DNA from: an uncultured Clostridia bacterium
GTDB lineage: Bacteria; Bacillota; Clostridia; Peptostreptococcales; Anaerovoracaceae
Assembly (NCBI GenBank): GCA_934247125.1
Contig: CAKQIZ010000027.1
Location: 1 to 20,988, forward strand
Direction: 5' to 3'
DNA length: 20,988 bases
In this document: one piece after another, positions 1 through 8,000 of the stretch
Numbering within the stretch: the first letter of the stretch is position 1
Layout of the letters: every line of letters starts with the position of its first letter
Translations under genes and position numbers: made by a program
Notes under the pieces: model-generated
What the model was told of the DNA's origin: nothing
The model's database searches: none
What the model saw: the letters and a program-made list of their open reading frames with translations, nothing else

Positions 1-246
1 GAGATTTCTGACTCTGATAAACCGGATGCGCTTGAGACATAGTATTCTTTAAGAACGGGAAATTCTGCGTATCAAGTCGACCAATGCTCACAAGCACGAT
101 CAACACTTCTCCTTGAGAGTGTCCTTTTACGCCTATCTGAGAACATCCCCTTTACAAGTGGTATATATTAAACTTATAGAAGTATATTGCGCCGTACAGG
201 CGCGACTGTATAAACCAAATGATCTGAATCTGTTCCGACCGGCATT
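1..246. other. non-coding stretch, no gene seen
   Basis: No open reading frame with a ribosome binding site was found on either strand. The stretch is AT-rich and contains one recognisable structure: the segment at about 82-160 resembles the segment at 511-566 (shared CCAATG-TCACAAGCA and CATCCC-TTTACA-GTG blocks), with a roughly 25-bp length difference. This suggests an old, decayed duplication. It may be the 3' flank of a gene lying to the left of the window, but nothing in the sequence proves that. Confidence 0.4.
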
Positions 247-498
247 TGTGTAATATTTAGGATATCGAAGAAATATTGCACATCCGGGCTCGGATTTGTG
301 CAGAAATGATAGTTCTCAAAAAAATATTACACATGATTTTGTGCGGGATCGCATGCAAAACGCCAAAATCGCATGAAAAAGCAGCTTTTTTGTAAAAATC
401 ATCCATATTCTTGTGTAATACAAAACGAAATTCACGGAAAACTGCACAGATGAGGAATGAGATGTGTAATGATTTTCAAAAAAGAGAAATCCTACACA
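247..498. repeat. four 36-37 bp imperfect palindromes (TGTGYA...TRCACA)
   Basis: Four elements start with TGTG(T/C)A and end with T(G/A)CACA: 247-282 (36 bp), 297-333 (37 bp), 412-448 (37 bp) and 463-498 (36 bp). The octamer TGTGTAAT occurs exactly at 247, 412 and 463, and its reverse complement at 326. The gap between members of each pair is 14 bp in both cases, and the pairs are offset by 165-166 bp. A further TGTGCAGAAATG at 579-590 repeats the one at 297-308. The interiors are AT-rich and poorly conserved. The spacing suggests a decayed tandem array or a set of protein- or RNA-structure sites; no function is assigned. Confidence 0.55.
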
Positions 499-622
499 TC
501 AGCCGGACCCCAATGATCACAAGCATAAGCAACTTGCACATCTCCCGAAAGCATCCCTTTACAGTGATTCCCACTATCTGTGCAGAAATGCTTATATCAT
601 CAATCTCTCTGCTATACGCATG

Positions 623-708
623 AAAAAGCCGCCTGGATGCCGTTAGTCACTCTGAGTCGGTCTAAATCGGTCTGAATCGGTCTGACTCTGTACGGCAAGG
701 CGGCTCTT
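623..708 (-). terminator. rho-independent terminator of the APC permease gene
   Basis: Read on the minus strand, the outer stem AAGAGCCGCC / GGCGGCTTTT (one mismatch) is followed by a T run. Inside it is a second stem, TGCCGT / ACGGCA. The stop codon of the permease lies about 85 nt upstream. The large apical region holds three copies of a 10-bp unit (TCGGTCTRAA-like, about 657-686), which is unusual for a terminator. Confidence 0.7.
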
Positions 709-710
709 CT

Positions 711-777
711 CTGAAAGTCGGTATTATTGAGAAATATCGCTTCCACAGGGAACATTGTTTCCGCAGGGGACTTTCAG
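711..777. repeat. 9-bp inverted repeat CTGAAAGTC/GACTTTCAG
   Basis: A perfect 9-bp inverted repeat lies at 711-719 and 769-777, between the permease stop codon and its terminator. The interval contains two near copies of TTCCRCAGGG at about 741-767. In the permease mRNA it would form a second 3' UTR stem-loop. No run of U follows it, so it is not a terminator by itself. Confidence 0.45.
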
Positions 778-793
778 ATAAATGTAATTGTTA

Positions 794-2497
794 CTATATA
801 TCAGATAATTTCTTTTCAGGTTCTACTTTCTTCGAGAGAATATAGAATACTATGCATCCGATGACGCTTATCGCTGTGATTATGTACAGTCCGTTCTGTA
901 ATATGTTCAGCAGTACGTCTATATTGGCATTAGGGAACATACCGTCAAAATAATCCTCTGCCACAGGGCCGTCTCCTGAATCCCAGCCTTCGTACCACGG
1001 TGCAAATAATATCTCGATCATATTGAATATCGACATTATCATGAGCAGGAACGCGATCTTTCTTGTATCTCCCTCTGCAAGGCCTGTTTTCGGATTCACC
1101 GGGAACTTCACGCTGTCTTTCTTCGTGAGTCCGCCGTATCGTCTTCTCCAGATGAAGTAGAGCAGCGGTCCCGTCATCAGACCTACCATACCTCCGAGGA
1201 AATAGTCAGCTCCGTTTATCATCAGTGCAAATAAAGCAACGAAGATCGGCACTATGCAGATAAGTTTGAAGAAGCCGTCACCGCCGGGCACTCTGAACTT
1301 ATACTCCTCCTTCGGGATACGCTTTCTAAGAATAATAGCCGAAATGTATATCATGATGTATGATGCAGCCAGCATAGTCGTGTCAAGTATGATGATAAGA
1401 CCGAACGGGCACATGCACAGTACCAGGCTGAATATGCCTATCGAAAGAACTGATACATACGGAACACCATTTTTCTTGTCACACTTTACCATGACCGGCG
1501 GAGCCAGATTGTCATCTGCCAGTGAGAAGAAGCCTCTCGAACCCGATGCGATATATGTATTGAATATCGAGCACTGTGCGATTATCGCGATCAGTATAAA
1601 GAACGTACCGAATCCTGCGCCCCAGAACGTTGCAACTACGTCACCGTAACCTACTCCTGATCCGTCGGGACCCCATTCGGTCCATCTGCCCATCGAACCG
1701 AGACCTGCGACCGTAGGCAGGATATATGTCGCCATGATCAGCGGTATCGTGATCAGCGTTCCCTTAGGGATGACCTGTGGATCTTCTATCTCACCTGCGA
1801 TAGTTGACATAGATTCGTAACCCGAATACATCCACATTATAACGGATATGCCTCCTGCGATCAGCAGGAACCAGTCTTTGACTCCCGTTGCTTCATATGC
1901 AGTCATCTGGAATGAAATAGTATCGGCTGTTTCTGCGTTGCCTCCCCAGTTAAGGAATCCGCATACGGCAACCATCGCAAATGCTACCATTACCAGTATC
2001 GAAAGGATCGTGCTTATGATACCTACGTCCCTTATACCCTTGATATTGATCAGCACGAAAATAATTATCATTGCAGCTTTTATAACAAACTCTGCAGGCT
2101 TTGACAGATCCCATTGTGAGGCAGCATATCCACCTGCCAGTATAACGTATGACACGTTATCGATATATATGGAGATCGTTCTCCACCATCCTGCCTGGAA
2201 TCCCCAGAATTCACCGAGTGCCTCCTGCACCCACTTGTAGTATCCGCCTTCCTGCGGTCTTACTGAACCGAGCTCCGATGCCACACTTCCCAAAGGCAGC
2301 GCCCATACGAACGGCATCACACACAGCATCACGATAGTAAGCCCCGGACCACACTGCGGGATAGCTTCTTCTATCCCGTAACATCCGGCAGCAACCAGAC
2401 AGAAGATCATGAACACTACAGTAGGAACACCTATCTTTTTCTTTTTAAGTCCATGCTCGCCGACTCCCGCATTCATTGTCGCTTTATTGTCAGACAT
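794..2497 (-). CDS. APC-superfamily amino acid permease
   Basis: This 567-residue integral membrane protein belongs to the amino acid-polyamine-organocation transporter superfamily. It should import or exchange an amino acid or polyamine across the cytoplasmic membrane, but the substrate cannot be read from the sequence. About 12-14 hydrophobic segments are visible. The first holds a Gly-rich unwound-helix motif near residues 37-54 (AAGCYGIEEAIPQCGPG). The sixth region, near residue 225, carries GYESMSTIAGEIEDP, typical of the family. The C-terminus is longer than in a standard 450-residue permease, adding two hydrophobic segments around a charged loop. The start is supported by AAGGAGG (2505-2511, minus) seven bases before ATG. 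It lies 165 nt downstream of the histidine kinase gene and has its own candidate extended -10. Confidence 0.9.
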   Translation of the reverse strand: MSDNKATMNAGVGEHGLKKKKIGVPTVVFMIFCLVAAGCYGIEEAIPQCGPGLTIVMLCVMPFVWALPLGSVASELGSVRPQEGGYYKWVQEALGEFWGFQAGWWRTISIYIDNVSYVILAGGYAASQWDLSKPAEFVIKAAMIIIFVLINIKGIRDVGIISTILSILVMVAFAMVAVCGFLNWGGNAETADTISFQMTAYEATGVKDWFLLIAGGISVIMWMYSGYESMSTIAGEIEDPQVIPKGTLITIPLIMATYILPTVAGLGSMGRWTEWGPDGSGVGYGDVVATFWGAGFGTFFILIAIIAQCSIFNTYIASGSRGFFSLADDNLAPPVMVKCDKKNGVPYVSVLSIGIFSLVLCMCPFGLIIILDTTMLAASYIMIYISAIILRKRIPKEEYKFRVPGGDGFFKLICIVPIFVALFALMINGADYFLGGMVGLMTGPLLYFIWRRRYGGLTKKDSVKFPVNPKTGLAEGDTRKIAFLLMIMSIFNMIEILFAPWYEGWDSGDGPVAEDYFDGMFPNANIDVLLNILQNGLYIITAISVIGCIVFYILSKKVEPEKKLSDI

Positions 2498-2519
2498 ACT
2501 TCTTCCTCCTTAAACAACG

Positions 2520-2537
2520 AATAATTACAATAATTAC
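2520..2537. repeat. tandem 9-bp repeat in the permease leader
   Basis: AATAATTAC occurs twice back to back (2520-2528 and 2529-2537), just upstream of the permease ribosome binding site. Related octamers ACATTTGT lie at 2536-2543 and 2556-2563. Such short AT-rich direct repeats may be regulatory or simply slippage products. Confidence 0.4.
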
Positions 2538-2549
2538 ATTTGTCTGTAT

Positions 2550-2594
2550 ATTTTAACATTTGTTTATTAATCGTTTCTGAAGGAGTTTATTAAT
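2550..2594 (-). promoter_or_regulatory. candidate permease promoter with 10-bp direct-repeat operator
   Basis: On the minus strand an extended -10 box, TG-T-TAAAAT, lies at 2550-2558. There is no good -35. Instead GTTTATTAAT (plus-strand orientation) is repeated exactly at 2562-2571 and 2585-2594, 23 bp apart, covering the -35 region and upstream. Direct repeats replacing a weak -35 are the usual arrangement for an OmpR-type activator. The neighbouring response regulator is therefore a natural candidate, but this is inference. Confidence 0.4.
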
Positions 2595-2662
2595 AATCCT
2601 GAAGTGTTTCTAAGATCCACTATACTTTCTGCCGGAGCATATGTGTGCCCTGCGACAAATGA

Positions 2663-4009
2663 TCATCCCCCGAACATCACGGTTATGCTGAAAGTCTCGC
2701 TGCCCTGCTTTATATCGCAAAGCCCGCCGGCTCTTTCCATGAGTTTCATTATGCTGCGAAGTCCTATGCCGCTGCTCTCGACACCGCCCCCGACCCCGAC
2801 GCCGCTGCCTGAGGCCGGCACTTTACTGCACCCTGAGCTGTCGGATACACCCGCCACGGTGTTCTCAAACACAAACCCCGCATATCCATCCTGCGACACG
2901 GACCTTATCCTTACCGGCTCACCGGCATCTGCGTACTTTACGATATTAGAGACGATGTTATTGAGTATGCGGTCGATATCCTCGCTGTACACCGACACCT
3001 CCTGCTCATACCACTCTATCGACGTCTCCGTGCGAAAACCCTGCTGCTCCAGATATTCCACCACGCCGGAAAGCGCTTCCGAAAAAACATTCCTGAAAGT
3101 GTCCTCCATATCCGGAAGCTCTGCAGTATCCTTTTCCAGCGAATATTTGAAGATCCTGTCCGTGAGATACTTTATCCTGTGCAGCTTATCATCTATACGA
3201 TCCACGTAATGCATCATCTGTTCCTCATTTTCATATTTCCCGTGCTTTATCGCTTCCGTATATATCATCACGGCCGTCAGCGGCGTCCTGATATCGTGCG
3301 ACATATCCGTGACCATCCTGCTGTTCAGCGCTTTGAGTTCTTCCTCTTTCTCGAACTGATGCAGGATCGACTTCCTGAATGCGTCTATGCTCTCGCCCAG
3401 CGCCGCCAGCTCATTGCGCCCCTTTACAGTGACCTCGTACTCCAGATTGCCTCCCTCCAGGATCTCGATATCTTCCTTGAGCTTCCTGACATACTTTATC
3501 ATCCGGCTCACACCCGCCATCACTATGAAGAAAAAGATCGCAAAGCACACGTCCAGCTCGGCTATCAGCGCACGATAATAGAACTGATATGTGTAATTCC
3601 CGGCAAAATAGACATCGAATGTCCCATCTGCGAACACAATCTTTCGTGCATGAGTTTCATCCGATAGATCACTCTCTACCGATTCTCCCTTGAACGGACC
3701 GCCGGATTCATATATCCATGAATCGTCCTGGTATATCTCGAACCAGATCCGCTTCTGTTCGCGTGTCCACTCGCCAAGCGCTTTCCTGTCTGTCGAGCTG
3801 ATATCGTTTTCTGTCACGAACTCCTGCAGTTTTTCAGCATACATATCGTTCTGCCGTTCGACATAACTTGACGCCTCGAGGTATTTGCTGATCGCTTTTG
3901 TGGAGATCCTGTCCGCAGCTATGAAAAGGGATGCAGCTATTGCAAATGCCAGCGCTATCAGGATCGCCAGCTGTCCTGCAAGTGTCTTTCTGTTACTTAT
4001 CAGATGCAT
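2663..4009 (-). CDS. sensor histidine kinase
   Basis: This 448-residue membrane sensor kinase partners the adjacent response regulator. Domains in order: N-terminal membrane helix (about 12-32); a roughly 115-residue outside sensor region; second membrane helix (about 147-168); HAMP-like linker (170-222); HisKA with the H-box SHDIRTPL and phosphoacceptor His238; HATPase_c with N-box LNNIVSNIVKYA (349-360) and a G-box SSGIGL (412-417). The usual DxGxG box is not recognisable; the strand FVFENTV runs instead into a Gly/Ser-rich linker (about 388-411) that replaces the ordinary ATP lid. Its ATG overlaps the 3' end of the regulator gene by 17 nt, implying translational coupling. No terminator is evident before the permease, so read-through is possible. 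The inducing signal is unknown. Confidence 0.92.
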   Translation of the reverse strand: MHLISNRKTLAGQLAILIALAFAIAASLFIAADRISTKAISKYLEASSYVERQNDMYAEKLQEFVTENDISSTDRKALGEWTREQKRIWFEIYQDDSWIYESGGPFKGESVESDLSDETHARKIVFADGTFDVYFAGNYTYQFYYRALIAELDVCFAIFFFIVMAGVSRMIKYVRKLKEDIEILEGGNLEYEVTVKGRNELAALGESIDAFRKSILHQFEKEEELKALNSRMVTDMSHDIRTPLTAVMIYTEAIKHGKYENEEQMMHYVDRIDDKLHRIKYLTDRIFKYSLEKDTAELPDMEDTFRNVFSEALSGVVEYLEQQGFRTETSIEWYEQEVSVYSEDIDRILNNIVSNIVKYADAGEPVRIRSVSQDGYAGFVFENTVAGVSDSSGCSKVPASGSGVGVGGGVESSGIGLRSIMKLMERAGGLCDIKQGSETFSITVMFGG

Positions 4010-4715
4010 TGAACCTGTATCCTTTCCCCCATACTGTGTGGATATACTCGGGATTCTTTGGATCGTTTTCTATTTTCATCCTGAGCTTTCTTATATGCAC
4101 CATCACGGTATTGTTCGATATGTAAAAATACGGCTCGTTCCATACCGACTCGTAGAGGTTTTTAGTGGAAAATATCCTGCCCGGATTTTTTATCATCAGC
4201 AGGAGCATCCTGTACTCTATTTCAGAAAGCTCTATTTTACGGCCGTCACGGAAGACCTCATTGTAAGTCGTACTGACTTTCAGCGATTTTCTGACGATAT
4301 ACCCCGCTTCTTCGATGATCGGCTGCTCCGGTATATCTTTGCCTTTGTAGACGGTGTATCTCCTCAGAAGGGCCTTCGTTCTGGCCAGCAGCTCCGAATA
4401 TGTGAACGGCTTTACCAGATAGTCGTCTCCGCCGGCCATAAAACCTATGAGCTTGTCCGACTCCTGCGACTTTGCAGTAAGGAAAAGGACCGGGACGTTG
4501 GATATCCTGCGGATCTCTTCGCAAGTCTTTAGTCCGCTGATGCCCGGCATCATGATGTCGAGTATCACGAGATCGATGTCGCCGGAGAAAAGGCGCAAGC
4601 CTTCTTCTCCGCTCCCTGCCTCGGTTATTCTGTAGTTTTCACCGCTGAAAAGTATCCTGATGCCCTCGCGGATATCTTCATCGTCTTCTATCATTAATAT
4701 CGAGTATTCTTTCAT
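3993..4715 (-). CDS. OmpR-family response regulator
   Basis: This 240-residue DNA-binding regulator has a receiver domain at about 1-118 and a winged-helix Trans_reg_C domain at about 140-236. The acidic pair Glu10-Asp11-Asp12, phosphoacceptor Asp53 (LVILDIMMPG), Thr80 and Lys102 (LVKPF) are all present, so phosphorylation by the neighbouring kinase is expected. The C-terminal half ends with the family motif VWGKGYRF. The ribosome binding site AGGTGA lies a few bases before ATG. The gene heads a two-gene operon with the kinase and has a good sigma-70-type promoter about 140 nt upstream. Likely targets are its own operon, the permease and the giant adhesin, judged only from adjacency. Confidence 0.94.
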   Translation of the reverse strand: MKEYSILMIEDDEDIREGIRILFSGENYRITEAGSGEEGLRLFSGDIDLVILDIMMPGISGLKTCEEIRRISNVPVLFLTAKSQESDKLIGFMAGGDDYLVKPFTYSELLARTKALLRRYTVYKGKDIPEQPIIEEAGYIVRKSLKVSTTYNEVFRDGRKIELSEIEYRMLLLMIKNPGRIFSTKNLYESVWNEPYFYISNNTVMVHIRKLRMKIENDPKNPEYIHTVWGKGYRFNASDK

Positions 4716-4855
4716 GCTTCACCTGCCTTTGTTCACGCTGCCTGCGAGCTGCGGACCGGGACTGCAAACTGCTGCATCTGCATACACCTGCTCCCGCATC
4801 TGTCACCGCATGCCGTCTGCAGATCTGCGGCCGCGACTGTCATTCTGATATCACA

Positions 4856-4885
4856 AGTATAATCTGCCACATATTTCTTAGTCAA
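4856..4885 (-). promoter_or_regulatory. promoter of the two-component operon
   Basis: On the minus strand TTGACT (4880-4885) and TATACT (4856-4861) are separated by 18 bp, a strong vegetative-type promoter. Transcription would start near 4849, giving a leader of about 135 nt before the regulator ATG. A perfect 14-bp palindrome TTAAGAATTCTTAA lies 15 bp upstream at 4901-4914 and could be an operator. Confidence 0.6.
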
Positions 4886-4900
4886 TCATTAACTCTGCCG

Positions 4901-4914
4901 TTAAGAATTCTTAA
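4901..4914. promoter_or_regulatory. 14-bp perfect palindrome, possible operator
   Basis: TTAAGAATTCTTAA is a perfect dyad immediately upstream of the -35 of the two-component promoter. Its place suits a regulator-binding site, but an AT-rich palindrome of this size may also be chance. Confidence 0.35.
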
Positions 4915-4918
4915 ATCG

Positions 4919-4978
4919 CCCGGTGTTGCTGCAGATCACCCGGTGTTACTACAGATCGCCGGGCGCACCTGCAGATAC
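4919..4978. repeat. three tandem 20-bp repeats
   Basis: Three head-to-tail 20-bp units at 4919-4938, 4939-4958 and 4959-4978 follow the pattern CCSGGYGYTRCTRCAGATCR, the third more diverged. They lie between the adhesin 3' end and the two-component promoter. They are adjacent to the GAAA-capped hairpin at 4979-5015. Confidence 0.65.
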
Positions 4979-5015
4979 GACAAGAGGACGATCGCTTTCG
5001 CGTCGCCCTCCTGTC
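4979..5015 (-). other. RNA stem-loop in the adhesin 3' UTR
   Basis: On the minus strand a 13-bp stem (11 Watson-Crick plus 2 G-U pairs) continues as CGC-GAAA-GCG with one bulged A. This makes a long hairpin capped by a GNRA tetraloop, 36 nt after the adhesin stop codon. The two G-U pairs work only in the minus-strand RNA, which argues it acts in the adhesin transcript. No T run follows, so it is not a classic intrinsic terminator. It may protect the 3' end or help termination. Confidence 0.55.
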
Positions 5016-5050
5016 TTAAATCAGATTGGATATGTCATTTTGGAATTTGA

Positions 5051-8000
5051 TTACTGCTTTATCTTTCTTCTTACGAGCACTGCTCCGCCTGCTGTCGCAG
5101 CCATCATCATCAGACCCAGAGCCACAGCCATGTTGCTGTTGTCACCTGTATCCGTGCCTGTTCCTGCAGGCTCGTAATGATTGGTGAATACGATGCTGCC
5201 ATCGCTCACTTCTGCGGTAAGCATGCCGCTGCCGTCATCCGTGACTGTTACCTTGATCTTGTAAACATGCTCGTCGTATTTAACGTTGGCCTGTTTGTCG
5301 TTCACTTCTGAAACAGTGTATTCATATACGCCTGCTTTTTTGAACTTCACAGTGTCAAACATGACTGCTCCTGTCTTGTCGTTCTTCGCCTCTGCGATCA
5401 CCTTGCCGTCCGCATCCTTCAGCTGGAATGTGAACTGTCCTGCCTCCAGAGCCTTGCCTTCAAGCTTCTTGACAGCTCCGACCGTCACTGATGTCGGCGC
5501 AGCCTTGTATTTGTTGCTGAAGGTGATGGCGTTCTTTTCTGCAGGAACTGCCTCATTATCAGTTATCATTGTGATCACCTGATGCTTTGCTTTGAGGGTG
5601 CCGTCGCCATTGTCGGTGATCTGCGTGTAAACAGTGTACAGCTGATCATCGTAAGTCACACCGCCTGCACTGCCCTTGACCTCACGTACTGTGTAAGTGT
5701 GGTTTCCAGGCTCAGTGTATGTGATGCGGCTGAATGTTACCTTGCCCTTTGCATCGTTGCTGCCTGTTGCGATCACTTCACCGCCTTCAAGCAGCTCGAA
5801 GCTGAATTCGCCGTCTCTGAGGTCTCTGCCTGTGAGATCCTTATCGATGCTGATCTGGTCGGTTATGCTCGATGGCAGTTCTCCGACTGTGTAGGTATTG
5901 GTAAATGTAAACTTCGGACCTTCCGCTGGATCGCATGTTGCTGTCAGTTTGCCGTTTCCGTCATCTGTGAGTGTGATCGTGAATGTCTTGCCTGTAACGG
6001 CATCCGGATCATTCGTCACGCCTGCAGCGCTGCCTGCCTCTGTCACCTTGTATTCAAATACCTTTGTTCTCGATTCGTCAGCAGCTGGTGCCACGTCCTC
6101 AAGATCGCTGAGCTTGAAAGTCGTCTTGCCAAAGTTCACGTTGCCGGCTGCATCGTTTTTCGCCGTTGTATTATCAGGCATCGGTGCACCGTCTGTGAGT
6201 GCTGTGATCGTGAATGTGAACTTGCCTGTGATATCGTTCGGTGTCAGACCTTCTGCATAAGACAGTGTCTTGCTGCCCGTCACGTTCACATCGACATCAT
6301 CTGTACCATACTGGTTGACGAATCCGAACTTGGATTTGCCGTCAGGATATTTCGTAACTGCTGTCAGCGTACCGTCTCCGTTATCCGTCACAGTAACCGT
6401 GAAATCAAACGTTCCTGAGGTCATGCTCACGCCTCCAGGAAGAGCCGAGCTGTCTTCGTAAACTCTGTAGCTCAGAGTGTAGACTGTCCTGCCGTCATCA
6501 TCGACAGACTTCACCGCATAGCCTTCTCTGACTGCATCGCTGAGTATCACAGCATTTTCACCTGCCGCCTCGTCTAAAGTCTTGTAGCTCAGCGAGCTGA
6601 ATGCGATATTGCCGCTGCTGTCGTTCTTCACGGTCTGAAGCACTTCGCCTTCACTGCCGTCCGCAGGTTTTGTGGCAAGCATGAATGTGAATTCATCAGC
6701 TTTCAATGAGCGCCCTGTCAGCGTCTTGTCTGCCTTGACATCTGCCTTTGTGCCGCCATCGGCGTCTGTAGAACCGTCATAACGGTTTTCGAAGCCTATA
6801 GCGATACCCTCCTGACCGGCTGCAGGCTCTTCCTTGCTTACAGTCTTGTTGAAGATCTTCTCGCCTGTAGTCGTATTTGTCAGTACGATATTTGCCTTGA
6901 GCGTACCGTCTCCATTGTCTATCGTCGTTATCTCCAGCTTATACTGGTTTTTATCGTATACATAGCCCTTATCGCTGCCCTTTGTCTCTGCAATGGTGTA
7001 AGTGTATGTCTTTCCGATATCTTCCTGAGTCAGGATCATTCCCAGTGAATCGATCAGTGTGCTCACTTCTGAATCATTTGCTGCCGGATTACCGAATACA
7101 GCACCTTCGTCAAGGCTTATGTTCATTTTATCTGCTGAAGCCTTGTCTTTCGCCTTGATGGTGAACTCGAACTGATCCTTCGCCATATCGTGTCCGTAGA
7201 GCACCTTGGTGACGCTTACTCCGCACACTTCATCAAGAGACAGGTCTTCTGTCTCGTATTTATTTGTAAATGTCCTGCTGCCCGCTACAGTTGTTACAAC
7301 TGCTTCAAGCTGGCCGTTTTCATTGTCTGTCACTGTGACCGTGATGGTTCTTGCTGCAGTATCGTATTTCACTCCTGCTGCACCACTGTCTCCAGGATCC
7401 TGTTCTTTAACTTCATATTCATAAGCGCCGGCCTTCGTAAATGTTATATTGCCAAAGCTGACAGGTGCTTTACCATCTGTCAGGTCAGCCTTGCTTACGG
7501 TTACCTCTGATTTCTCAGGCATCGGTGCGCCGTCTGTCAGAGCCCTTAATGTAAATGTGAAGCTGTCGCTGTCTTTCCAGTCGCGCCCCTTCAGGACTTT
7601 CTGGAATCCTTCTGTGATATCAACAGGGTCTGCAGCTGCAGCCTTGTAGCTGTTGTCGAATCTCACTGTAGGTATGCCTGCTTCTGCATCAGAGCTGTCG
7701 TAAACAGCTGTCTGCTCTGAACCGTCTGCTGCAGTCCACATGATTGTCGTCACTGTGTGCATCGTGCCGTCGCCATTATCCACGACTTTGATAGCAACTG
7801 TATATTCTGTGTCGTCGTATGTCACACCTATGAGATCTCCGGCAGCTTCTTGTACAGTATAAGTGTATGTCGTACCTGCGTTATCCTGAGTGAACACGAG
7901 TCCCTGCAGCTTCTTCATTGTCTCTGGTATGCCGGAAGCTCTCCTCTCGACATTTGTGAATTCCCTGTCGCTGTCGCTGATGGCAGGTGCGCCCTCTGAC

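Noticed and set aside
411..623. 70-residue open frame on the plus strand
   Set aside because: No ribosome binding site, composition follows the repeat elements, and no recognisable protein features.
2604..3209. 201-residue plus-strand open frame
   Set aside because: Lies wholly antisense to the histidine kinase gene, whose domains are clear; it is a codon-bias shadow.
5582..6418. 278-residue plus-strand frame and other long frames antisense to the adhesin
   Set aside because: They mirror the repeat periodicity of the adhesin and lack ribosome binding sites; no domain is recognisable.
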